Shown here: in pieces, positions 34,875-47,677 of the stretch | Layout of the letters: the number at the start of each line of letters is the position of its first letter | Position numbering within the stretch: the stretch's first letter is position 1 | From: an uncultured Rivibacter sp. | GTDB taxonomy: Bacteria; Pseudomonadota; Gammaproteobacteria; Burkholderiales; Burkholderiaceae | Length of the DNA stretch: 64,000 nucleotides | Direction: 5' to 3' | Assembly: GCA_946480925.1 (NCBI GenBank) | Contig: CAMLLU010000002.1 | Span: 108,294-172,293 of the forward strand | Notes under the pieces: generated by a model | What the model saw: only the letters and a program-made list of their open reading frames with translations | Databases searched by the model: none | What the model was told of the DNA's origin: nothing | Program-made: the position numbers and the translations under genes

Positions 34875-34950
34875 GCCGGCTTAGCTCAGTTGGTAGAGCA
34901 ACCGCCTTGTAAGCGGTAGGTCATCCGTTCGAGTCGGATAGCCGGCACCA
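34875..34950 (+). tRNA. tRNA-Thr (TGT)
   Basis: A 76-base cloverleaf. The acceptor stem is GCCGGCT / AGCCGGC, followed by discriminator A and an encoded CCA. The D arm is GCTC-AGTTGGTA-GAGC. The anticodon stem is ACCGC / GCGGT with loop CTTGTAA, anticodon TGT (Thr). The T arm is ATCCG-TTCGAGT-CGGAT. It is a single gene with no neighbouring tRNA. Confidence 0.97.
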
Positions 34951-34954
34951 AGCT

Positions 34955-35281
34955 TTACACATTACCGTTTCCGCTTGATTGAACATGGATGCGGATGGCG
35001 GTAACCTGCCACCCCCGCTGGCGCAGTGCTGCTTCCAGGCGAGGTTGCAACTGGCGCAACTTCGCCGCCACTGAAGCATTCCGAGCAATCAGCGTCCAGC
35101 CTTGGTCATCGACCGGGCCGGCGCTTACGAATGGGCTCAGCGCAGCGGGCAAGCAGGTCAACACGGCATCGAACCGTGCCCTCGAGTCGGCAAGCCGCTG
35201 CTGCAGCCGCTCCAGGGGACCGCTGCGTTGAAGGGCGTCACGGATCGGCAGCGCGTCGGGTACCGAGCGGTGCATGGTCAT
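34955..35281 (-). CDS. DUF721 (DciA-like) domain protein
   Basis: A 108-residue protein with the DUF721 pattern: LERLQQRLADSRARFDAVLTCLP, then GWTLIARNASVAAKLRQLQPRLEAALRQRGW. DciA-type members load replicative helicase in bacteria that lack DnaC; this short form in Burkholderiales is usually encoded near secA, as here. Whether it loads helicase is inference. It is divergent to the M23 gene, with starts 20 bases apart, and runs towards the tRNA. Confidence 0.8.
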   Translation of the reverse strand: MTMHRSVPDALPIRDALQRSGPLERLQQRLADSRARFDAVLTCLPAALSPFVSAGPVDDQGWTLIARNASVAAKLRQLQPRLEAALRQRGWQVTAIRIHVQSSGNGNV

Positions 35282-35301
35282 GATGTGAGGAGTGTAGAGC
35301 G

Positions 35302-36333
35302 ATGCAGGTAATGATCACCCACGGGCGTATGGCCCGCACGCGCGTACTGCAGTTCAGCGCCATGCAGGTGGCGGTGCTCGGCCTGTTGCTGGGCGCGCTC
35401 CTGATGCTGGTTTCCGGCGCGGTCTACCACTTCATCTTCCTGAAGGCAGCGCGTGAAGGTTGGCCGGTGGTGAGCCAGGTCGTGCGCTTGGTCGTGCGCG
35501 ACGAAATTGCGCAGCGCGATCGCTTCATGCGCGAGAACCTTGATGCCATGGCCCAGCGCGTCGGTGAAATGCAGGCGAAGCTGGTGAAGCTTCAACTCAT
35601 GGGCGAGCGCGTTTCCGGCTTGGCCGGGCTCAAACCTGAAGACCTGCGCCCTGCTGATGAAAGAGACACAGGCAGGAATGCGCCTGCCGCTCGAGGCGGT
35701 GCCCCCGCTGGAGCGAAGGCTGTGGGTTCGGGAGGGCAAGGCGGGCCTTATGTGCCAGCGCATTCGCCGTCACTCGAACAGCTCAATCAAGCCGTGGCGC
35801 AGCTTGACGAGCAGGCTGAGCACCACGGCGACATGTTCACGATGATCGAGTCGCGCCTTCTCGAAAGTCGGCTCAGCGCGTTGATGGTGCCCAGCTCGGC
35901 ACCGGTGGAGGGGCCGATCGGTTCTGGCTTCGGCTTCCGCACCGACCCGTTCACTGGCCGCGGTGCGTTGCACACCGGCCTCGACTTTCCGGCCGACACG
36001 GGCACGCCGATCCAGGCCGCGGCGGGCGGGGTGGTCATTGCTTCTGAGATGCACCCGCAGTACGGCAACATGGTCGAGGTCGACCATGGCAACAGCCTGG
36101 TGACCCGTTATGCGCACGCATCGAAGCTGCTGGTGAAGACCGGTGACATCGTCAAGCGCGGCCAGGCCATCGCCCTGGTCGGGTCCACGGGCCGGTCGAC
36201 CGGCCCGCACCTGCATTTCGAAGTGCTGGTCGAAGGTGTGCCGCAGAACCCCGCCAAGTTCCTGGCTGGTAACCGCGCCGGTTCGTCGGCGGTGGCAGCG
36301 GCCGGCCGCTCTCAGGCAGCTGTGGCGCGCTGA
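35302..36333 (+). CDS. M23-family peptidase, membrane-anchored
   Basis: A 343-residue envelope protein with one transmembrane helix (about residues 20-48), a coiled-coil-like stretch (about 60-110), a low-complexity linker and a C-terminal LytM/M23 domain. The zinc motifs appear intact: HTGLDFPADTGTPI (HxxxD) and GPHLHFEV (HxH), with GSGFGFRTDPFTG. It may cut peptidoglycan cross-links or activate amidases. It lies directly before secA as in many betaproteobacteria. GAGGAG upstream supports the ATG at 35302. Confidence 0.9.
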   Translation: MQVMITHGRMARTRVLQFSAMQVAVLGLLLGALLMLVSGAVYHFIFLKAAREGWPVVSQVVRLVVRDEIAQRDRFMRENLDAMAQRVGEMQAKLVKLQLMGERVSGLAGLKPEDLRPADERDTGRNAPAARGGAPAGAKAVGSGGQGGPYVPAHSPSLEQLNQAVAQLDEQAEHHGDMFTMIESRLLESRLSALMVPSSAPVEGPIGSGFGFRTDPFTGRGALHTGLDFPADTGTPIQAAAGGVVIASEMHPQYGNMVEVDHGNSLVTRYAHASKLLVKTGDIVKRGQAIALVGSTGRSTGPHLHFEVLVEGVPQNPAKFLAGNRAGSSAVAAAGRSQAAVAR

Positions 36334-36364
36334 GCGGGCCGTAGCAGACACGCCCCGCCGCACG

Positions 36365-36390
36365 GTACCGGGGCACCCCGGTGCTAGAAT
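36365..36390 (+). promoter_or_regulatory. Hairpin plus extended -10 promoter before secA
   Basis: A hairpin ACCGGGG (36367-36373) / CCCCGGT (36376-36382) ends the M23 transcript region, overlapping an extended -10 TGCTAGAAT (TGC 36382-36384, TAGAAT 36385-36390), followed by ATTTTTTG. The T-run after the hairpin suggests a weak terminator, and the TAGAAT suggests the secA promoter; no -35 is evident. Confidence 0.45.
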
Positions 36391-36546
36391 TTTTTGCTTT
36401 GCGGCGGCTGCCGCAAGCGGCTGCACGTCGCGCTTGCAAAGCGACGGTCAGGCCTCAGTTGGCAGGGGCGCAGCGCGGCAAGGCGCTTCGCCAGGTCCGC
36501 TGCCAGCCGGCGGCCCCACCTCACACCCCGTCCATCTTCCCGAAGC

Positions 36547-39288
<2,742 letters not shown>

Positions 39289-39302
39289 AGCATTTGCGTA
39301 CC

Positions 39303-39337
39303 AAACGAAGAGGGCCTGCCGGGCCCTCTTCGTTTTT
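39303..39337 (+). terminator. Intrinsic terminator after secA
   Basis: A 14-bp stem AAACGAAGAGGGCC (39303-39316) / GGCCCTCTTCGTTT (39322-39335), loop of five, ending in a run of five T. Confidence 0.92.
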
Positions 39338-39396
39338 CTGAAAGCATGCGCTCCCTACAATGCGCGCCTGCCCTTTGCTGACCCGTGAGGCCTGCC

Positions 39397-40626
39397 ATGC
39401 CCGTGAATCTGACCGCTCCCAACCCCGCCGATCTGTTCGCCGTGCCCGGTGTCGAAATCGGCATCGCGATGGCCGGCGTGCGCAAGGCCAATCGTCGCGA
39501 CCTCACTGTCATCACGCTGGCCGAAGGCAGCGCGGTGGCCGGGGTGTTCACACGCAACCGCTTCTGCGCGGCGCCGGTGCAGCTGTGCCGCAAGCACTTG
39601 GCCGCTGGCGTGGGGGTGAGGGCGCTGGTCATCAACACCGGCAATGCCAATGCAGGCACGGGTGAAGACGGGCTCACGCGTGCCTACGCCACCTGCGTTG
39701 CGCTCGCGCAGAAGCTGGAGCTGGCGCCGGAGCAGGTGCTGCCCTTTTCCACCGGCGTGATCATGGAGACGCTGCCCAACGATCGCATCGCCGCTGCGTT
39801 GCCTGCCGCGCTGGGTGACTTGAAGGCCGATAACTGGGCCATGGCGGCCGAGGCCATCATGACCACCGACACGCTGCCCAAGGCAGCCTCGCGACGCGTG
39901 CAGATCGGTGGGGCCGCCGTCACGGTGACCGGCATCTCGAAGGGGGCGGGCATGATCCGCCCCAACATGGCGACGATGCTTGGCTTCGTCGCCACCGACG
40001 CCAACATCGCCGCTGGCCTGGTGCAGACGCTGGTGAGCGAAGCGGCCGACCGCTCGTTCAACCGCATCACGATCGACGGCGACACCTCCACCAATGACTC
40101 GTTCATGCTCATGGCCACCCGCCAGGCCAAGCACGACGAGATCACCTCGCTCGATTCACCTGAAGGGCGCGCATTGCGCGAGGCGGTGATCGCCGTGGCC
40201 ACGCAGCTGGCGCAGGCCATCGTGCGCGACGGCGAGGGCGCCACCAAGTTCATCACCGTGCAGATCGAGGGCGGCCGCACGGAAGCCGAATGCCAGCAGG
40301 TGGCCTATGCCATTGCACATTCGCCGCTGGTCAAGACGGCCTTCTATGCCAGCGACCCGAACCTCGGCCGCATCCTGGCGGCCGTGGGCTACGCCGGCAT
40401 CGCCGATCTCGACCAGGGCCTGATCGAGCTGCACCTCGATGACGTGCACGTGGCCACCAAGGGGGGGCGTCACCCGGCCTATCGTGAAGAGGACGGCCAG
40501 CGCGTGATGAAACAGAGCGAGATCACCGTGCGCGTGGGCCTCAACCGCGGTGCGGCGCAGGCCACCGTGTGGACCTGCGATTTCTCGCACGACTACGTGA
40601 GCATCAACGCCGACTACCGAAGCTGA
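39397..40626 (+). CDS. argJ: Glutamate N-acetyltransferase / amino-acid acetyltransferase ArgJ
   Basis: Recycles the acetyl group from N-acetylornithine to glutamate in arginine synthesis and may also acetylate glutamate with acetyl-CoA. A self-processing N-terminal nucleophile enzyme, 409 residues. The cleavage site is in [11 protein letters not shown]; the Thr becomes the beta-chain N-terminus. Other marks are [37 protein letters not shown] and [13 protein letters not shown]. The ATG at 39397 has GTGAGG upstream; an in-frame GTG 12 bases earlier is a weak alternative. Confidence 0.97.
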   Translation: MPVNLTAPNPADLFAVPGVEIGIAMAGVRKANRRDLTVITLAEGSAVAGVFTRNRFCAAPVQLCRKHLAAGVGVRALVINTGNANAGTGEDGLTRAYATCVALAQKLELAPEQVLPFSTGVIMETLPNDRIAAALPAALGDLKADNWAMAAEAIMTTDTLPKAASRRVQIGGAAVTVTGISKGAGMIRPNMATMLGFVATDANIAAGLVQTLVSEAADRSFNRITIDGDTSTNDSFMLMATRQAKHDEITSLDSPEGRALREAVIAVATQLAQAIVRDGEGATKFITVQIEGGRTEAECQQVAYAIAHSPLVKTAFYASDPNLGRILAAVGYAGIADLDQGLIELHLDDVHVATKGGRHPAYREEDGQRVMKQSEITVRVGLNRGAAQATVWTCDFSHDYVSINADYRS

Positions 40627-40644
40627 GGAAGGTTGCCCGCGGCC

Positions 40645-42252
40645 TCAGGCCGTGGCCAGCGGCTCACCGGGCAGCACGACGAAAAAGTTCGCGCCTTCGC
40701 CGGGGGCTGACTCCGCCCAGATGCGGCCGCCATGCCGGTGCACCGCGCGGCGCACGATGGCAAGCCCCACGCCGGTGCCGGAAAAATCGGCCTCGCTGTG
40801 CATGCGGCGGAAGGGCTCGAACAGGCGCTGGGCGTAGGCCATGTCGAAGCCGGCCCCGTCGTCGCGCACGACGAAGCCGTGTTCGCCCCGCTCCGAAACA
40901 TAGGGCTTGAGCCGGATGTGGGCGCGGTCGCGTTTGGAGGTGTACTTCCAGGCGTTGGACAGCAGGTTCTCCAGCACGAGGTGCAGCAGGCCGATGTCGC
41001 CGTGCACCGGCAGCGTGTGCGGCAGTTCGATCTCGACATGGCGATGCGGCGCCGTGGCTTGCAGCCGTGCCATCACTTCGTGCGCCATCGGCGCCAGGTC
41101 CACCATGCGTGGCAGCAGCGCCTCGCGGCCCACCTGCGAGAGGCTGAGCAGATCTTCGATGATGCGGCCCATCCGATGGGCGGAGGTGTGGATGTGCTGC
41201 AGGAAATTGCGGCCTTCAGCGTCGAGTTGCTCGCTGTGCGGCGGCTCTGCCAGCAGCTGGCTGTAGCCGTTGATCGCGCGCAGCGGTGCCCGCAGGTCGT
41301 GTGAAACCGAGTAGTTGAACGCCTGCAGTTCTTCGTTGGCATGAGCCAGCGCCGCAGTGCGCTGGCTCACCCGCTCTTCTAACTCTGCATACAGCCGCAC
41401 GTTTTCGATGGCCACCGAGGTGGTGTCTGCCAGCGCCTGCAGCAATGCCACTTCGCTTTCGGTGGCCGTGTGCGGCGTGGCCCAGTAGTTGCCGATCGCG
41501 CCGATGGGCGATTCGGTGCGGATGGGCACCATGGCCAGGCTTCTCACGAAGGTGGGCCGATAGGCATCGACGGGGATGCGCGGGTCGACGTAGATGTCCG
41601 GGATGACGGCGGCCTGCTGGTTGAGCATGGCCCAGCCGCTGATGCACGTGTGCAGCGGGAAGCGGCGGCCCTTCCAGAGCGGCTCGATCGCGTCCTCGTC
41701 GGCGTAGAAGCAGCACTCGCGGTCGCGCAGCACGAAGGTGGCGCCGTCGGCGCCGGTGAGCTGGCGCGCACCGCTGCGCACGATGGTCATCACGTCGGTC
41801 ATCGTGCGGGCAGTGGAGAGCTGTTTGACGATGCCGATCAGCACCGCGAGGCTTTCCTTTTCGCGTTCGAGGCGTTCGCGCTCGCGCTGGTTTTGCAGAT
41901 AGTGCATGGCCGGCAGCAGGCGCCACAGCCCATCCTTCAGGATGTAGTCGTTCGCACCGGCCTTCAGGCACTCGAGCGCGCGTTGCTCGTCGGGGTTGCC
42001 GCTGAGCACGATGAACGGGACGTCCGGGTGCGTGTTGCGAGCCAGCTGCAGCGCCTGCAGGCCGTCCATGCCGGGCAGGCTGTTGTCGCACACCACCGCG
42101 TCGAAGCGGTGACGCTTCAGCGCGTCGGCGTAGCCGTTCACCGAATCGACGGTGCGCCATTGCACGTCGACCTGCCAGCGAGCGACCGTTCGGTGGATGA
42201 GTTCCGCATCGAGCGGGTCGTCTTCGAGGTGCAGGATGCGCAAGCTGTCCAT
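40645..42252 (-). CDS. REC-GAF sensor histidine kinase
   Basis: A 535-residue cytoplasmic hybrid kinase with no membrane segment. The N-terminal receiver domain (about 1-118) has LEDDPLDAE, phosphoacceptor Asp in FDAVVCDNSLPGMDG and Lys in DYILKDG. A GAF domain follows (about 145-290). The HisKA domain has the H-box NYSVSHDLRAPLRAINGYSQLL; the HATPase domain has ENLLSNAWKYT, DDGAGFD and GTGVGLAIVRR. The receiver-first layout suggests phospho-input from another kinase, plus a GAF ligand. Start: the ATG at 42252; an in-frame TTG four codons upstream is the alternative. No response regulator is adjacent; argJ is convergent. Confidence 0.92.
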   Translation of the reverse strand: MDSLRILHLEDDPLDAELIHRTVARWQVDVQWRTVDSVNGYADALKRHRFDAVVCDNSLPGMDGLQALQLARNTHPDVPFIVLSGNPDEQRALECLKAGANDYILKDGLWRLLPAMHYLQNQRERERLEREKESLAVLIGIVKQLSTARTMTDVMTIVRSGARQLTGADGATFVLRDRECCFYADEDAIEPLWKGRRFPLHTCISGWAMLNQQAAVIPDIYVDPRIPVDAYRPTFVRSLAMVPIRTESPIGAIGNYWATPHTATESEVALLQALADTTSVAIENVRLYAELEERVSQRTAALAHANEELQAFNYSVSHDLRAPLRAINGYSQLLAEPPHSEQLDAEGRNFLQHIHTSAHRMGRIIEDLLSLSQVGREALLPRMVDLAPMAHEVMARLQATAPHRHVEIELPHTLPVHGDIGLLHLVLENLLSNAWKYTSKRDRAHIRLKPYVSERGEHGFVVRDDGAGFDMAYAQRLFEPFRRMHSEADFSGTGVGLAIVRRAVHRHGGRIWAESAPGEGANFFVVLPGEPLATA

Positions 42253-42264
42253 CGAGTGCTGCAA

Positions 42265-42435
42265 GGGACTTCTTTGGGGGGAGACACCCCCATGCTAGGG
42301 AGCGGTCCATGCCGGAACATTCCCTCTTTGGAGGGGTGTCGTGTGCATCATGCACGACTACGCCACGCGTTGCAGCCCTTGTGAGCCCGAGTGTGCCGCT
42401 GCTAGCATGCGGGCACATCATTCGAGGAGCCCTCC
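42265..42435. other. Intergenic region before the candidate small gene, with a promoter
   Basis: Between the sensor kinase (minus) and the MFS gene (plus) there are 471 bases. Within the first part, TTGTGA (42379-42384) and TAGCAT (42403-42408) form an 18-base-spaced plus-strand promoter (4/6 and 4/6). The kinase promoter must also lie here but is not clear. No other genes are seen. Confidence 0.4.
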
Positions 42436-42561
42436 ATGGACGCGATGAACCCGATCGGCCTTGCAACCGCAGCGCGCGGCGGGCTGCTCGCAGGTTCATA
42501 CGCACCTCATGATGTGCGGCGAGCATCGCGAGCACGACCATCGTCTCGCGTCGGCCGCTAG
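42436..42561 (+). CDS. Candidate small ORF of 41 codons
   Basis: ATG at 42436 preceded by GAGGAG (42424-42429), and about 27 bases downstream of the -10 TAGCAT. The predicted 41-residue peptide begins MDAMNPIGLATAARGGLLAG and ends Arg-rich (VRRASRARPSSRVGR). I recognise no family. The first half is hydrophobic-leaning, the second half strongly basic. It may be a real small protein, a leader peptide for the MFS gene or chance; codon usage is not typical enough to decide. Confidence 0.3.
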   Translation: MDAMNPIGLATAARGGLLAGSYAPHDVRRASRARPSSRVGR

Positions 42562-42723
42562 GCCGCCACGCCGGATTGCCTGCCGCCGGCCGCGGCGCTG
42601 TGAAGTTCGCAGCAGCAGGCCACCCTGACGCTCTGACATGCCGACCACGGGCCCACGAGGCCGGTGGTGACGTTGACCCCCTCTCTTGTGGCGCGCACCC
42701 GCGCTGCAAGCCTGGAGAACACC

Positions 42724-44079
42724 ATGACCGCATGGCTGGCCCGCATCCGCCGGGCCCTGCAGCAACAGCTGTCGCTGCCGCCCGATGACTTGCTGCGCGA
42801 CGCGACCTACCGGCGCCTGTGGAGCTCCATCCTCATCAGCTCCTTCGGCGGGCAGGTCACCATGCTCGCGCTGCCGCTCACGGCTGCCGTGCTGCTGCAC
42901 GCCAGCCCCACGCAGATGGGCGTGCTCACGGCGATGGAGATCCTTCCTTTCGTGCTGCTCTCGCTGCCCAGCGGCGTGTGGCTCGACCGCGTGCGCAAGC
43001 TGCCGGTGTACGTGGCCGGTGAAGCCAGCATCGCCGTGGTGGTGGCCAGCGTGCCGCTGGCGTGGTGGCTGGGCTGGCTCAGCATGGGCTGGATGTACGC
43101 GGCCGCCTTCGTGATGGGGTGCATCTACGTGACGGCCGGTTCGGCAGCGCAGATCGTGCTCACGCAGGTGGTGGCGCGCGAGCGGCTGGTCGAGGCACAT
43201 GCGAAGAATGCTCTCGCCACGTCGGGCGCCGAGGTCGCCGGGCCGGGCCTGGCGGGAGCATTGATCAAGGTGGTGGGGGCGCCGCTGGCGCTGCTGGTGG
43301 ATGCGGTGCTGCTGCTGGTGTCGGTGGCCATCCTGCGCGGCATTCGCGTGCATGAGATCCGGCGCGAACGACCCGATGCCCACTTCTGGCGCGACCTGAA
43401 AGCCGGCGTGCGTTTCGTGCGCAACACGCCGCTGCTGATGGCGCTGGCCACCGCGGTGGGGCTGTGGCAGATGCTGCACCACTGCGCGTTGGTCGTGCAG
43501 ATCCTGTTCGCCACCCGAACCCTGGGCCTGAGCGAACACCAGGTGGGCCTCAGCTACGTCGGCATGGGGTTGGGCACCATCGTGGCCAGCACGCTGGGCA
43601 ACCGCGTCTCCAAGCGCATCGGCCCGGGGCCCTGCCTGGTGCTCGGCTTCGCGGTGTGCGGCCTGGGTTGGGCGCTGCTGGCAATCGCTCCGGCCGATCG
43701 TTGGGGCATCGCGGCCTTTGCCCTGATGCTCGTTTGCTTCAGCGCCGGCGCGGTGCTGATCTTCATCAACTTCCTGGCGCTGCGGCAGGCCGTCACGCCG
43801 GAGCACCTGCTGGGTCGCATGACCAGCACGATGCGCTGGCTCATCCTCATTCCGGCCGGGCCTGGCGCGCTCATCGGCGGCTGGCTGGGCGAGCACGTGG
43901 GGCTGCGCGCCTCGTTGGTCTTTGCGGGGCTGGGCGGGTTGTTGCTGGCGGCGCTGGCCTGGCGGCACCCGGTGATCCGCAACACCACCGAGCTGCCGCA
44001 GCCGGAGCCGGTGGAAAGCCTGCTGGGCGCCGAGGCCACGGTGCGGCCGGCCGACGTGGTCCAGGCCGAAGGGGTGTGA
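42724..44079 (+). CDS. MFS transporter (enterobactin-exporter-like family)
   Basis: A 451-residue major-facilitator protein with about 12 membrane helices. The N-terminus RLWSSILISSFGGQVTMLALPLTAAVLL, the loop motif GVWLDRVRK between helices 2 and 3, and HAKNALATSGAEVAGPGLAGALI are typical of the MFS subgroup that includes EntS and macrolide-efflux-like proteins. The substrate cannot be predicted. GGAG precedes the ATG at 42724; an in-frame GTG at 42664 adds 20 residues without a family match. It is convergent with ugpQ, 21 bases apart. Confidence 0.88.
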   Translation: MTAWLARIRRALQQQLSLPPDDLLRDATYRRLWSSILISSFGGQVTMLALPLTAAVLLHASPTQMGVLTAMEILPFVLLSLPSGVWLDRVRKLPVYVAGEASIAVVVASVPLAWWLGWLSMGWMYAAAFVMGCIYVTAGSAAQIVLTQVVARERLVEAHAKNALATSGAEVAGPGLAGALIKVVGAPLALLVDAVLLLVSVAILRGIRVHEIRRERPDAHFWRDLKAGVRFVRNTPLLMALATAVGLWQMLHHCALVVQILFATRTLGLSEHQVGLSYVGMGLGTIVASTLGNRVSKRIGPGPCLVLGFAVCGLGWALLAIAPADRWGIAAFALMLVCFSAGAVLIFINFLALRQAVTPEHLLGRMTSTMRWLILIPAGPGALIGGWLGEHVGLRASLVFAGLGGLLLAALAWRHPVIRNTTELPQPEPVESLLGAEATVRPADVVQAEGV

Positions 44080-44100
44080 CGACGCGCGGTGGCGCGTTTG

Positions 44101-44843
44101 TCAGATGACGGTGGCCGCCGGTGAGAAGCGGTCCACCGCGTCGGTGATCAGCCCGTCGATGCCGAGGCCGTGCAGGCGGTGCGCCTCGGCAGGGTCGTTC
44201 ACCGTATAGGCCATCACTTTCATGCCGGCGCCGCGGATGGCAGCAATGACTTGCGCGTCGAGCAATGCATACAGGCTCACCACGGCCACGCAGCCGAGCG
44301 CGCGTGCCTGATCGAGCCAGCCGTCGTGCAGCTTGTCGAGCAGCAGCCCGCGCGGCAGCTGGGGGGCGGTTTCGCTGGCGCCTTGCAGCGCATCGGTCTT
44401 GAACGAGGTGAGCAGCGGCGGCACTGCCTCGCCTTGCCACAGGCGCGCCGCTTCGCTGGCTACCACGCGGCCGGTGTGCAGCTCCGTGCCCGGTGTGGGC
44501 TTGATCTCGATGTTGAGCGCGAAGCCGTTGCGGCGCACGAAATGTGCAATGGCCGTCAGCGTGGGCAGCGGCTCGCCGGCGAAGGCGCGGCTGTGCCAGC
44601 TGCCGGCATCCACCTGTGAAAGCTGCGTCCACGGCAGGTCGCCTGCCGTGCCGCGTCGGTCGGTGGTGCGGTTCAACGTGGCGTCGTGCAGCAGGAAGGG
44701 CACGCCGTCGTCCGACAGCTTCACGTCGCACTCGAACATGCGATAGCCATGCCCGGCGCCCACGCGAAAGGCGGCCAGCGTGTTTTCAGGCGCCAGCTTG
44801 CCGGCGCCGCGGTGCGCGATCCACAGGGGGTAGGGCCAATCGG

Positions 44844-44847
<4 letters not shown>
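44101..44847 (-). CDS. ugpQ: Glycerophosphodiester phosphodiesterase UgpQ
   Basis: Hydrolyses glycerophosphodiesters to glycerol-3-phosphate and an alcohol in the cytoplasm. In 248 residues, the GDPD motifs are complete: [18 protein letters not shown] with the catalytic His, [24 protein letters not shown] with metal and catalytic residues, and [12 protein letters not shown]. The ATG overlaps the ugpC stop (ATGA). As last gene of ugpBAECQ it processes diesters brought in by the transporter, or their products, as in E. coli. Confidence 0.95.
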
Positions 44848-45914
<1,067 letters not shown>

Positions 45915-45934
45915 GTGTTGTTGTCTCTGATTCG

Positions 45935-46786
45935 TTATTTTTCGGCGTCGACCAGGCCCTTGACGAACCACTTCTGCATGAGGATCACCACGAGCGCCGG
46001 CGGCAACATCGCGAGCATGGCCGTGGCCATCACGATGTTCCATTCGTTGGCAGCATCGCCGCCGGAGATCATGCGCTTGATGCCGATGACCACCGGGTAC
46101 ATGTTCTCGTTGGTGGTCACCAGCAAAGGCCAAAGGTACTGGTTCCAGCCGTAGATGAACTGGATGACGAACAGCGCCGCGATCGAGGTGGACGACAGCG
46201 GCACCAGCACGTCCCTGAAGAAGCGCATGGGCCCGGCGCCGTCGATGCGCGCGGCCTCGGCCAGCTCGTCGGGCACCGTCATGAAGAACTGCCGGAACAG
46301 GAAGGTCGCGGTGGCCGAGGCGATGAGAGGCACCGTGAGCCCGGCGTAGGTGTTGAGCATGCCGAGGTCGGACACCACCTTGTAGGTCGGCCCGATGCGC
46401 ACCTCCACCGGCAGCATCAGCGTCACGAAGATGGCCCAGAAGAACAGCATGCGAAACGGGAAGCGGAAGTAGACGATCGCGAAGGCCGACAGCAGCGAGA
46501 TCGCGATCTTGCCGATGGCGATGACCAGCGCGCTCACCAGGCTCACCCACATCATGCGGCCCACTGGCGCGGTGGAGGCCGGGCCGGTGGTGCTGCCCTG
46601 GAGGGCCGCGACGTAGTTGTTCCAGAACTGGTCGCCGGGCAGCAGCGGCATCGGCGACTGCACGACCGCCTGGGCCGTGTGCGTGGAGGCTACGAAGGTG
46701 ATGTAGACCGGGAAGGCCACGACGGCCACGCCCAGCAGCAGCACGAGATGCGACAAGGCGGTGAGGACAGGGCGGCGCTCGACCAT
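45935..46786 (-). CDS. ugpE: sn-Glycerol-3-phosphate ABC transporter permease UgpE
   Basis: Inner-membrane permease of the MalG type, 283 residues, about six helices. The EAA loop is [28 protein letters not shown], the contact to Ugp[20 protein letters not shown] is characteristic of UgpE. The ATG at 46786 shares one base with the ugpA stop (TGATG), so translation is coupled. Confidence 0.96.
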   Translation of the reverse strand: MVERRPVLTALSHLVLLLGVAVVAFPVYITFVASTHTAQAVVQSPMPLLPGDQFWNNYVAALQGSTTGPASTAPVGRMMWVSLVSALVIAIGKIAISLLSAFAIVYFRFPFRMLFFWAIFVTLMLPVEVRIGPTYKVVSDLGMLNTYAGLTVPLIASATATFLFRQFFMTVPDELAEAARIDGAGPMRFFRDVLVPLSSTSIAALFVIQFIYGWNQYLWPLLVTTNENMYPVVIGIKRMISGGDAANEWNIVMATAMLAMLPPALVVILMQKWFVKGLVDAEK

Positions 46787-47673
46787 CAGTAATTCACCTT
46801 GCGCTCGACGAAGCGGAACTGCACCACCGTCAGTGCGATCACGATCACCATCAGCACCACCGACTGCGCCGCCGAGCCGCCCAGGTCCAGCGCCTTGAAG
46901 CCGTCGTGGTAGACCTTGTAGACGAGGATTGCGGTCTCCTTGCCTGGCCCGCCTTGCGTGGCGGCATCGACGATGGCGAAGGTGTCGAAGAAGGCGTAGA
47001 CGACGTTGATCACCAGCAGGAAGAACGTGGTGGGCGACAGCAGCGGGAACACGATGGTCCAGAAGCGCCGCCACGGCCGCGCGCCGTCGATGGCGGCCGC
47101 TTCGATCAGTGACTTCGGAATGCTCTGCAGCCCCGCCAGGAAGAACAGGAAGTTGTAGGAGATCTGCTTCCACACCGCCGCCAGCACGATCAGCACCATC
47201 GCGTGGTCGGCGTCGAGCAGGTGGTTCCAGTTGAGGCCCAGCTGGCGCAGCGCATACGACACGATGCCGATGCTGGGTGCGAACATGAACAGCCACAGCA
47301 CGCCCGCCACCGCCGGCGCCACTGCGTAGGGCCAGATCAGCAGCGTGCGGTAGACCATCGCTCCCTTGATCACGCGGTCGGCGAACACCGCCAACAGCAG
47401 CGACACGCCGATGCCCAGCGTCGCCACCAGCAGCGAGAAGATGGCCGTGGTCTTGAACGAGTCGAGGTAGGACTCGTCATTCCACAGGTTGCGGAAGTTC
47501 TCGAGTCCCACCCATTCGGTCGAGAGGCCGAAGGCGTCGGACTGCTGCAGAGACTGCAGCAGCGCCTGCGCCGCCGGCCAGAAGAAGAACACCGCGATGA
47601 CGGCCACCTGTGGCGCCAGCAGCAGCCACGGCAGCCATCGCGAGCGGAAGACGACGCGCTTTTCCGCAGTCAA
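46786..47673 (-). CDS. ugpA: sn-Glycerol-3-phosphate ABC transporter permease UgpA
   Basis: The partner permease, MalF-like, 295 residues with six helices. The EAA loop is [52 protein letters not shown] marks the first helix. [25 protein letters not shown] near the C-terminus is typical of UgpA. It starts 4 bases after ugpB and overlaps ugpE by one base. Confidence 0.96.
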   Translation of the reverse strand: MTAEKRVVFRSRWLPWLLLAPQVAVIAVFFFWPAAQALLQSLQQSDAFGLSTEWVGLENFRNLWNDESYLDSFKTTAIFSLLVATLGIGVSLLLAVFADRVIKGAMVYRTLLIWPYAVAPAVAGVLWLFMFAPSIGIVSYALRQLGLNWNHLLDADHAMVLIVLAAVWKQISYNFLFFLAGLQSIPKSLIEAAAIDGARPWRRFWTIVFPLLSPTTFFLLVINVVYAFFDTFAIVDAATQGGPGKETAILVYKVYHDGFKALDLGGSAAQSVVLMVIVIALTVVQFRFVERKVNY

Positions 47674-47677
47674 GCGG

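Noticed and set aside
34875..34950. tRNA as an integration (att) site
   Set aside because: No integrase, no repeat of the tRNA 3' end and no mobile genes nearby.
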